A stretch of 12,270 nt of DNA from Bacteroidaceae bacterium (lineage in GTDB: Bacteria; Bacteroidota; Bacteroidia; Bacteroidales; Bacteroidaceae). The stretch lies in NCBI GenBank assembly GCA_017618515.1, contig JAFZUB010000055.1, positions 1 to 12,270 of the forward strand, written 5' to 3'. Below are positions 5,949-12,270 of the stretch, one piece after another. The position numbers and the translations under genes are program-made. The notes beneath the pieces were generated by a model, which did no database searches, had not been told where the DNA came from, and saw nothing but the letters and a program-made list of their open reading frames with translations. Position 1 is the stretch's first letter; every line of letters starts with the position of its first letter.

Positions 5949-7447
5949 AAAGCAGGAGTTTTCTATTAATTCTAATTGTTTTCGCCCTCTATTCTTGTGG
6001 CAATAAAGACAACCGCTCTACGGAAGAAGCGGACACTCTTGCTACGGAGGAGCCGCTGGCTCTTTTGCCTGACACCGTTTTGCCCTCGGCATCGGCAGTG
6101 AGTTATGTGATCGATGTTGTAGATACCGTTACCGACGCCAATCTCTCAACCATAGCCAGCAATTATGATGGAAAAGAGGGCTGGTTCACTTTCCGTGGCA
6201 ATACGTTGCGCAACGCAGACTACGGTGGCACGGTGAAAGGCACTCCTACCAGCATAGTAAAAGACTGGCAGTTCAACACCTTCTTCGATGCGTCCAAAAC
6301 ATCTATGGGCACATGGGGCGGTGGTACAGGATGGACGGGACAGCCACTTTATTTGCGTAAGAGTGGAGAGATTATTGTCGCCTCATTATGTGGTCGCGTC
6401 TATTTCCTGAACTTTGGCGACGGCACCGAGAGTCGCCCGTATATCGATGTGACCAATCCCATCAAAGGCACATGTTCCCTGGAGCCCGTGGAGCACAACT
6501 TGCTCTTTGTGGGGCAAGGCATTCCCAAGGTTGCTCCGATGGGGCAGATAGCCATTGACCTGCGTGAGCATAAACGAGTATTCTTCTCGGGTGCCGACCG
6601 CAAGGCTCAGCGCAGTTGGGGAGCATTTGATTCCTCACCGGTTGTGGTGGGCGGTTTCTTGTTCTGGCCAGGCGAGAATGGAACCATTTATAAATATAAG
6701 GTGCAGGACAACAACATCACGCTTCATACGGCATTGCGCTATCGCTGCCGTGGAGCAGCGCCCGGCGTGGAGAACAGTATCTGCGTTTATAGCAACTACG
6801 GATGGTTTGGCGATAACAACGGAAATGTTATCTGCATCAATCTCAACACGATGCGCCCCGTGTGGCACTACAACAACCACGATGACATTGACGGCAGCAT
6901 CGTTTGCGAGGTGGTTGACGGCGTGCCCTACATCTATACCGGTTGTGAGGTTGACAAGCAAGGCAACAGCGGTATATGCCACTTTGTCAAACTCAACGGT
7001 CTCACCGGCCAGCTCGTGTGGGAACAGCAGATTCCCTGCCGCAAACTCAATATTGGTGGAAAACATTTCGACGGCGGCCTATACTGCACACCGTTGCTTG
7101 GCAAGGGAGACTGCGAGGACTTGATATTTGCCAACATCTGTCAGCGCGGCAACAGTAGCAACGCCGAGTTTACTGCGTTCAGCAAGAAGACGGGCGAGAT
7201 AGTCTATCGCACTCCGCTTAACGCATTTGCGTGGTCTAGTCCTGTGGCTTTCTATAACGAAAAGAACCAAGCATTTATTTTCACCGGCGACAGTTCCGGC
7301 AACGCCTATCTCATTGAGGGCAAGACAGGCAAGATTCTGTTCCGCGAAAACATGGTCAACAACTTCGAGAGTTCCCCCGTGGTTGTGGACAATCATTTCG
7401 TGGTAGGGTCGCGAGGCAGCGAGATTTACCGTTTCTCTGTAAAGTGA
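5945..7447 (+). CDS. PQQ-like beta-propeller lipoprotein
   Basis: The 500-residue product starts with a lipoprotein signal (hydrophobic run, then LYSC, with lipid-modified Cys18). Residues just after the Cys (GNKDN, then TEEAD) are charged and could act as a Bacteroidetes surface-export signal. From about residue 75 on, the sequence shows repeated blades of PQQ/WD40-like type: SSPVVVGGFLFWPGENGTIY (230-249), a GDNNGNVICINL blade (289-300), LNGLTGQLVWE (350-360), and KTGEIVYRTPLNAFAWSSPV and GNAYLIEGKTGKILF near the end. Such propellers can bind quinones or act only as scaffolds; no dehydrogenase-specific residues are recognised, so enzyme activity is not claimed. It is the last gene of the phoH operon, overlapping the small gene by 4 bp, and ends 3 bp from a convergent gene. 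Confidence 0.85.
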   Translation: MKSRSFLLILIVFALYSCGNKDNRSTEEADTLATEEPLALLPDTVLPSASAVSYVIDVVDTVTDANLSTIASNYDGKEGWFTFRGNTLRNADYGGTVKGTPTSIVKDWQFNTFFDASKTSMGTWGGGTGWTGQPLYLRKSGEIIVASLCGRVYFLNFGDGTESRPYIDVTNPIKGTCSLEPVEHNLLFVGQGIPKVAPMGQIAIDLREHKRVFFSGADRKAQRSWGAFDSSPVVVGGFLFWPGENGTIYKYKVQDNNITLHTALRYRCRGAAPGVENSICVYSNYGWFGDNNGNVICINLNTMRPVWHYNNHDDIDGSIVCEVVDGVPYIYTGCEVDKQGNSGICHFVKLNGLTGQLVWEQQIPCRKLNIGGKHFDGGLYCTPLLGKGDCEDLIFANICQRGNSSNAEFTAFSKKTGEIVYRTPLNAFAWSSPVAFYNEKNQAFIFTGDSSGNAYLIEGKTGKILFRENMVNNFESSPVVVDNHFVVGSRGSEIYRFSVK

Positions 7448-7450
7448 GTC

Positions 7451-8500
7451 TTATTTTTTCTTTATCTCGGTGCCCTGACTTATTTTGAGCAGTGTGCCGA
7501 GGGGGCACACGAAGCGACAGTAGGGGCGGCTGATAAAGAATGAGAGTACCACAAATACTGCGGCAATGATAAGCACTGCCGTAGAGGCGGATTGCACAAT
7601 GAATGCAGAGAACGGTTCATAGTCAACCCACTCGAACCATACACCTGTCCAAAGACACAGCATCAGCAGAGCCCAAAGGATACGACGGAAAAGGGTGAGC
7701 GCTTTGATGGTGCGAGGATTCAGTCCGAATTTGTAAGGAACGCATCGACCGCAGAGCTCCTGCAGCGAACCGAAGGGGCAGACATGGTTGCAGTAATGCG
7801 ATTTCTTGCCGAAGAGTGGCCACACTATTGCGATAATGAGCAATACGAGCAATAGGATTGTAGGCCATTGGCTTGCAAGCGTTGACCACTGAAAATTGAA
7901 TAAGCTGAGCAGAGAGGAGAAGGAAAGGCATGCGCCGCACCAGAAACCGAGCACTGCTACGTTAAGCAACTGCTGGATAATGCGGTAGGTGCGATTTTTC
8001 CAGAAGAGAGGAATGAACGCGGCCATCAATGCAACAATAAGACCTGCAATGACTTCGATTTTGAACTCAGAGGGTTGGGAATTATCCTCACTGATTTCTG
8101 CTTCTACTTTTCCTGCGCCTAACTCTTTCAGTCCGCGCTGCATATTGTCAATGAGGGCTTTGGATGAATAAGTGGCGCCGCTCACGGCGTCCACATGCAG
8201 TTGGATAGCTTCCTCAATGGTGAGGCCGTCCCATTTATGGATAAGCGCTTCCTCTACTCTATTGAAGAAGTCGGGTGTCTCTACATTAGGTAAAGCAATC
8301 ACACTGTCCACCACACCATTGCTTACATATATCTCCAGGGGCACCGGACCGGCATAGCCGGTGACAGCACCGAGGCCGGAGGTCTTAATAGTGCCGGCTA
8401 TGGGCGCAGACTCCTCAGGAGTGACAACTGCGTTGCGGCGCACAGCAGCGCCCACAACCATCAGTATGCATGCTGCGAGGCAGAGTAATTGCTTTACCAT
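7451..8500 (-). CDS. Membrane FMN-binding / iron-sulfur protein, NosR/RnfG-like
   Basis: The 349-residue protein has an N-terminal membrane or signal segment (1-20), then an FMN_bind domain with VDAVSGATYSS (103-113); Thr110 of SGAT would carry covalently attached FMN, as in RnfG, NqrC and NosR. Hydrophobic segments follow at about 148-167, 176-200, 213-230, 272-290 and 303-324. Between and after them are two NosR/NapH-type motifs: CNHVCPFG with Cys237 and Cys241, joined by Cys250 and Cys253, and CRFVCPLG with Cys328 and Cys332. The role is probably electron transfer across or along the membrane; the partner is unknown. The second cluster motif has only two cysteines before the chain ends. 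The gene lies 15 bp after the metalloprotease gene and is probably co-transcribed with it. Confidence 0.87.
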   Translation of the reverse strand: MVKQLLCLAACILMVVGAAVRRNAVVTPEESAPIAGTIKTSGLGAVTGYAGPVPLEIYVSNGVVDSVIALPNVETPDFFNRVEEALIHKWDGLTIEEAIQLHVDAVSGATYSSKALIDNMQRGLKELGAGKVEAEISEDNSQPSEFKIEVIAGLIVALMAAFIPLFWKNRTYRIIQQLLNVAVLGFWCGACLSFSSLLSLFNFQWSTLASQWPTILLLVLLIIAIVWPLFGKKSHYCNHVCPFGSLQELCGRCVPYKFGLNPRTIKALTLFRRILWALLMLCLWTGVWFEWVDYEPFSAFIVQSASTAVLIIAAVFVVLSFFISRPYCRFVCPLGTLLKISQGTEIKKK

Positions 8501-8515
8501 TAGTAATGGGTGATG

Positions 8516-10993
8516 TTACTTCACCACAAGCGCACGCTGCAACTTGTCGCTAAGCATAGTGTAGTGAGCCTCGCTGACGGGGTCTGCGTTGCTTACGTTT
8601 TTGAGTCGGCGGTCGATATCCTTCAGCGTCATCAGTACTGCAGCGAGAGCGTCGTTGGCGGTGGAGTTGCGCATGCTGGTATATTCGTTGCAAAGCGTGT
8701 TGACAAAGGTGCGCTGCAGGAATCGGTCGTAACTGTCCACGGGCTGGCTAGTGTTGAAGCCCTTAAAGATGGCATCCTTCAGGTCGCCGAGGTAATTGGC
8801 GGCGCCGTACTTGGGGTTAAGCTGCCCTATGCGGTAGGTGCTTATGAGGGAAGGCAGTATGCGATTGGCAATGCTCTGTAGCTGGTCGTCAGGATTGGCG
8901 AAGATACGGTCAGCGTAGGGTACGTTGACGAGCCATTCCGGCTTCTCAAATAGTTGCTCCTTGAGGAAGGGCACCACAGCTTTAGCCTTCTCCACTGGCG
9001 GAATCTGCAACATCTTTGCTTGCTGTTCGGGTGCTGCGGTAGTGTTGTATACACCTACAAGGTTGTTGGCTACGTGTAGCATGTAGCGGAAATACTGGTT
9101 TACCACCTGGCCGTACATGGTGCGCACCTTGTCGCTCGTCACGTCAGTACCCCAGTAGTTCCAGCTGGCCAGTTGCGGGAGTATGCGCTTGAGATTTTCA
9201 ATGCCGAGTTCGCTGGCCTTGATAGCGTCGTTACTGAGGTCTTCGGTCTGGCATCGCGGGTCAGCAACTCCTCTCTCTCCATCGCCCCACCACAGGCGTT
9301 TGTTGGCGTCCAAGCGGCGAGTAACCTCTGCTTGCAGCACATGCTGCTCATCCTCTGCGGAGGTAGCGTCAAACACAGGCTTGTAGCCCCACTCGATGGC
9401 CCACTTGTCGTAATCGTTGATGCGCGGGAACAGGTTCTTCACCTCTACTCCGTCGCCAGGCTGTGCCACGTAGTTGAAGCGTGCATAGTCCATGATTGAC
9501 GGGGTGTGTCCCCACTTCTCAAGGAAACTGTTGGAGCGCAGACTATCCACGGGCACCGTGCTGGAGGAGCCAAAGTTATGCCTCAGACCGAGTGTGTGGC
9601 CTATCTCATGAGAGGAGACGAAGCGTATCAGTTCGCCCATCAGCTCGTCGCTGAACTTAGCCTTGCGGGCCTCAGGGTCGATGGCTGAGCACTGCACCTG
9701 ATACCAGTCGTGTACGAGCTTCATCACATTGTGATACCAGCCTACGTGACTCTCCATTATCTCGCCGGAACGCGGGTCGTGAATATTCGGGCCGTAGGCA
9801 TTGGCAATGTCGGAAGCAAGGTACATAATGAAGGAATAGCGGGCGTCCTCCATCGACATAGTGGAGTCATTCTCGGGCCATTCCTTGGCGGTAATGGCGT
9901 TCTTCCATCCTGCTTGCTCAAAGGCGACGTTCCAGTCGTTGACACCTTGAATCAGGTAGGGCCTCCATTGCTTGGGCGTTCCTGGGTCAATGTAATAAAC
10001 AATCTGCTTCTTGGGCTCTATCAGTTCGCCATTGCGCTGCTTGGCGGCGTCTTCCTCGTTCTTGGGCTCGAGGCGACGGCGTGTGATAAAGTAACGCTCC
10101 TCAACTGATTGCTGGGCGTCTGAGTAGAGTTCATAGCCGTCGATGAAAAAGCCCACGCGGGGGTCGAAGATGCGCTGGCGCATAGGCTCCTTGGGTAGCA
10201 GCACAAACGAGGTGTTCATGCCAAAGGTGTGGGTGCCGCCATTGCTGGTGTTGAAGGTGCGTACCACGCGTATCTCCGTGTTGATGGGGTAGGAGTGGAT
10301 GCTCTCCACATAGCTTGCCCCCATATTCTGCATGGTGATGCGAAGCTCCGTCTTATGATAATTGGCGAGGCTGAAGGCATCGTTCTGCAGTAGCAGCGAT
10401 GATATGTTGATTTTATATTTGTGGTCCTTGGTCTCCTCTATCTTAAAGATGCCGAGGATGGGGTCGCTGCTGCTGACATTCACGGCCTTAGCTATGGCGT
10501 CGATGGTGTCGGCATGCATATACATGCGGTTCTGACGCAGCAGCAGGGCATCTTTGCCGTTGGCGAAAGTCTTCTCAAAATAAACTGTCTGATGACGCAG
10601 CTGCTCGCCTCCGTATATCTCCAGTCCTGCAGGAGTGGAGGTGAAGCGTGTCACGGTTAGCAACATACGGCCCAGCAGGCTGTCGGGCACCTCGATAAAC
10701 CAATTGTCCTCGTCCTTTGTGGCGGGCAGCATGGCAGCCTTGTCGTTGAAGATGGGCGACTTGGGCACTCCTGCCTTGGGTGCGGCTGCGGCTCCTTTTT
10801 TCTTGTCCTCCTTGGGGGCTTTGGGAGCCTTTGGCGCCTTGGGTGTCTTGTCGGGACTGGCGGCGAAACTGCAGTACGCGTCATCGGCCAGGATAAGGTG
10901 GCCGTTCTCAAAGGTAATTTCGTTTATCTCCTGTGCGCCGGCAACAGCGAATCCTGCTGCCAGAGCAAATGCAAGTAAGAATGTCTTCTTCAT
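8516..10993 (-). CDS. Secreted zinc metalloprotease, DUF5117/DUF4953 family
   Basis: The 825-residue protein starts with a Sec signal peptide (MKKTFLLAFALAAGFAVAGA, likely cleaved before Gln21). A Lys/Pro/Ala-rich linker (about 49-80) leads into a DUF5118-like segment, then a DUF5117-like domain (about 95-300, including ITRRRLEP at 303-310). The catalytic domain carries HEIGHTLGLRH (462-472), a full metzincin HExxHxxGxxH zinc motif with Glu463 as general base, and SIMDY (499-503) as the Met-turn. A DUF4953-like C-terminal region follows. Length and order fit the large Bacteroidetes family of exported zinc-dependent metalloproteases, whose natural substrates are mostly unknown. All catalytic residues are intact. 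It has its own -7 element downstream of tilS, and the FMN/iron-sulfur gene follows after 15 bp. Confidence 0.93.
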   Translation of the reverse strand: MKKTFLLAFALAAGFAVAGAQEINEITFENGHLILADDAYCSFAASPDKTPKAPKAPKAPKEDKKKGAAAAPKAGVPKSPIFNDKAAMLPATKDEDNWFIEVPDSLLGRMLLTVTRFTSTPAGLEIYGGEQLRHQTVYFEKTFANGKDALLLRQNRMYMHADTIDAIAKAVNVSSSDPILGIFKIEETKDHKYKINISSLLLQNDAFSLANYHKTELRITMQNMGASYVESIHSYPINTEIRVVRTFNTSNGGTHTFGMNTSFVLLPKEPMRQRIFDPRVGFFIDGYELYSDAQQSVEERYFITRRRLEPKNEEDAAKQRNGELIEPKKQIVYYIDPGTPKQWRPYLIQGVNDWNVAFEQAGWKNAITAKEWPENDSTMSMEDARYSFIMYLASDIANAYGPNIHDPRSGEIMESHVGWYHNVMKLVHDWYQVQCSAIDPEARKAKFSDELMGELIRFVSSHEIGHTLGLRHNFGSSSTVPVDSLRSNSFLEKWGHTPSIMDYARFNYVAQPGDGVEVKNLFPRINDYDKWAIEWGYKPVFDATSAEDEQHVLQAEVTRRLDANKRLWWGDGERGVADPRCQTEDLSNDAIKASELGIENLKRILPQLASWNYWGTDVTSDKVRTMYGQVVNQYFRYMLHVANNLVGVYNTTAAPEQQAKMLQIPPVEKAKAVVPFLKEQLFEKPEWLVNVPYADRIFANPDDQLQSIANRILPSLISTYRIGQLNPKYGAANYLGDLKDAIFKGFNTSQPVDSYDRFLQRTFVNTLCNEYTSMRNSTANDALAAVLMTLKDIDRRLKNVSNADPVSEAHYTMLSDKLQRALVVK
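10811..10843 (-). repeat. PK-A-PK-A-PK linker repeat in the metalloprotease
   Basis: Residues 51-61 read PKAPKAPKAPK and continue into EDKKK. The Pro, Lys and Ala codons vary between copies (CCC/CCA, AAG/AAA, GCG/GCT/GCC), so the repeat is kept at protein level rather than being a recent DNA slippage. It forms a flexible, highly basic spacer between the signal peptide region and the folded domains. Confidence 0.7.
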
Positions 10994-11048
10994 TATGTAA
11001 TGATATAAAAAAGTTAAACGTTAAAGGTGATTTCAAATTTTCGAGGAG

Positions 11049-11056
11049 CAAAGATA
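11049..11056 (-). promoter_or_regulatory. -7 element for the metalloprotease operon
   Basis: On the minus strand the bases read TATCTTTG, a match to TAnnTTTG, between the tilS stop (11076) and the metalloprotease ATG (10993). The predicted leader is about 50 nt and AT-rich. The -33 region falls at the tilS 3' end and lacks a clear TTTG at 19 bp. Confidence 0.6.
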
Positions 11057-11075
11057 CAAAGAAAAATTTGACTAT

Positions 11076-12270
11076 CTAAGCAAAAACCTCAATTTGGAGA
11101 AAGTTTTTTGTTTCTTTAACAACTCTATAGCGATCATCGGGTCGCTGCCCTACGAGCCACACTATATCTGTGCCGTTGGTGAGCACCAGTTGGCGCTCTT
11201 TTTGGAAGGCGGTGAACTTATGGTCTATCATGTAGCGACTCACCAGTTTGCTGCCTTTACTGCCGAAAGGTACGAAGCGGTCACCTTGCTTCGCGGGTCG
11301 CAGGCAGAGACTGGTGCCTACTTTATCAGCATCAAGGCAGGCAACGCACGGGTCTTTGCTTATCTTGTCCATATCGCCGGCACCCACGATGCTCGTGTGG
11401 ATAGTCTGCCCCCAGAGCGCTGCGTCATCTCCGGCATGAAAATTAATTTCTAATTCCTCTTTTCTTATTTCTAATTCCCTAACAATGAGGTCCTCTCTGT
11501 CGCGTAGCAGTTCATGCGTTGCGCTGCGGAAGATGGCGCCCGGCTGGTCGTCAAGGCTATTCCACACGTCGTTTATCTGCGCGGGAGTGAAGCCAAGCGG
11601 ATGGAGTATCTCGAAGAGCAGCGCCTGGCCATCGATATCGCCTTTGCGTATGGCCACGGAGCCGTCACTCTGCTCTACCTTATTAACTCTATACGCGCGT
11701 GAGGCAATATATTGCTGTGCTTCGCGGGCATTTGTAGCGTTCTGCAGCAGAGTGTCTGTGATGGAGGGGTTTAGCTCGCGGAGTAGCGGCATCAGCTTCA
11801 GCCTCACGGCGTTGCGCTTCACGTCGGGTGTAAGGTTGGTGCTGTCGGTCACATAGTCCTGCCCCAGGTCGCGCAGATAGTCGATGATGTCCTGACGGCT
11901 CACGTCGAGCAGCGGGCGCACTATGCCCTCATTGCTGTAGGGCATGCCCGTGAGGCCTTGCAGTCCTGTGCCTCGGATAATGTTGAGCAGTATCGTCTCG
12001 GCGTTGTCATCGCGATGATGGGCTACGGCCACGGCAGCGTAATGCTTGTCGTTGAGCAGCTGACGGAAGAATTCGTAGCGCAGGTCACGCGCAGCCATCT
12101 CTATGCTTTCCTTTCTTTCGGCAGCATAAGCGGTGGTGTCGAAGTCGCGCTTGTGGAGTGTGACGCCAAGCTTGCGACACATTTCGATGACAAACTCTTC
12201 ATCCCTGTCCGACTCCTCGCCCCGCAGGTGGAAGTTGCAATGGGCAGCCTCGCACCTATAGCCCAGCTGC
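11076..12270 (-). CDS. tilS: tRNA(Ile)-lysidine synthase (N-terminus outside window)
   Basis: TilS attaches lysine to C34 of the tRNA-Ile CAU anticodon so that it reads AUA instead of AUG; the enzyme is essential in most bacteria. The frame is open to the right edge: codons upstream of the internal Met at 12182 encode LGYRCEAAHCNFHLRGEESD, a classic TilS segment, so the true start and the SGGxDS P-loop lie outside. Inside are SIEMAARDLRYEFF, AVAHHRDDNAETILLN with the conserved HxxDDxxET, and RGTGLQGLTGM. The C-terminal TilS domain shows LRPAKQGDRFVPFGSKGSKLVS and ends at TAG 11076-11078. The linker between the middle and C-terminal domains holds an in-frame heptanucleotide repeat. 398 codons are visible, consistent with a normal full length. 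Confidence 0.95.
   Translation of the reverse strand, partial: QLGYRCEAAHCNFHLRGEESDRDEEFVIEMCRKLGVTLHKRDFDTTAYAAERKESIEMAARDLRYEFFRQLLNDKHYAAVAVAHHRDDNAETILLNIIRGTGLQGLTGMPYSNEGIVRPLLDVSRQDIIDYLRDLGQDYVTDSTNLTPDVKRNAVRLKLMPLLRELNPSITDTLLQNATNAREAQQYIASRAYRVNKVEQSDGSVAIRKGDIDGQALLFEILHPLGFTPAQINDVWNSLDDQPGAIFRSATHELLRDREDLIVRELEIRKEELEINFHAGDDAALWGQTIHTSIVGAGDMDKISKDPCVACLDADKVGTSLCLRPAKQGDRFVPFGSKGSKLVSRYMIDHKFTAFQKERQLVLTNGTDIVWLVGQRPDDRYRVVKETKNFLQIEVFA
11443..11477 (-). repeat. Degenerate heptanucleotide repeat inside tilS
   Basis: Read on the minus strand, five consecutive 7-mers are GAATTAG, AAATAAG, AAAAGAG, GAATTAG, AAATTAA. Twelve bases (ATTTCTAATTCC on the plus strand) recur exactly 21 bp apart at 11446-11457 and 11467-11478. 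Three heptamers make seven codons, so the translation duplicates ELEI: ELEIRKE then ELEIN. The patch is AT-only-like within a much GC-richer gene, suggesting local expansion or insertion. Confidence 0.7.

Noticed and set aside
7420..7465. Terminator between the convergent lipoprotein and flavoprotein genes
   Set aside because: TTTAC/GTAAA gives only a 5-bp AT-rich stem not adjacent to the T-run at 7454-7459; too weak to call.
10811..10843. Repeat-driven frameshift or sequencing error at the APK linker of the metalloprotease
   Set aside because: The frame runs unbroken from the signal peptide to the catalytic domain and the repeated codons differ, so no slippage is indicated.
1..12270. Defence island, CRISPR, prophage, insertion sequence or tRNA/rRNA genes
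   Set aside because: No spaced direct repeats, transposase or phage motifs, terminal inverted repeats, or tRNA-like cloverleaf were seen; nearly all sequence is covered by intact, mostly core-type genes.

Overview
The window looks like ordinary chromosome from a member of the Bacteroidales, most likely Prevotellaceae or a close relative. Four things point there. Bacteroidetes-type -7 elements (TAnnTTTG) precede most transcription units. Start codons lack Shine-Dalgarno sequences and often follow A-rich leaders. Several families are typical of the phylum (DUF3256, DUF5715, the large DUF5117/DUF4953-type zinc metalloprotease, GH109-like oxidoreductase-fold proteins). Base composition is moderate with AT-rich intergenic gaps. 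Genus is an inference. No phage, transposon, CRISPR, rRNA or tRNA signal was found, and no gene-free stretch exceeds 300 bp; the longest is 194 bp at 409-602.

Left part (1-2923). A DUF3256-type secreted protein runs off the left edge on the minus strand and diverges from rpmE2, which encodes the zinc-independent type-B ribosomal protein L31. rpmE2 ends in a 12-bp-stem intrinsic terminator whose T-run is almost directly followed by the -7 element of the next gene, a GH109-like NAD-dependent protein that lacks a signal peptide. That gene converges on truA (tRNA pseudouridine 38-40 synthase). truA is read from the right, behind a DUF5715 gene carrying an M15-peptidase-like SxHxxGxxxD motif.

Middle (3712-7447). 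A 118-bp divergent promoter region separates the DUF5715-truA unit from a compact four-gene plus-strand operon: phoH, purC, a 64-aa uncharacterised protein, and a PQQ-type beta-propeller lipoprotein. Gaps in this operon are 12 bp, 10 bp and a 4-bp ATGA overlap.

Right part (7451-12270). Three minus-strand genes are read from the right edge: tilS (tRNA-Ile lysidine synthase, N-terminus outside the window), then after its own promoter a secreted 825-aa metzincin-type metalloprotease, then 15 bp on a membrane FMN-binding/iron-sulfur protein of the NosR/RnfG type. This last gene ends 3 bp from the convergent lipoprotein gene.

Housekeeping functions (translation: rpmE2, truA, tilS; purine synthesis: purC; RNA-related ATPase: phoH) alternate with envelope proteins of unknown role. 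I see no clear novel multi-gene system. The best leads are a degenerate heptanucleotide repeat translated in frame inside tilS, the uncharacterised 64-aa protein of the phoH-purC operon, a possibly leaderless DUF3256 transcript, the membrane CxxC of the flavin/iron-sulfur protein, and the cytoplasmic GH109-like protein.
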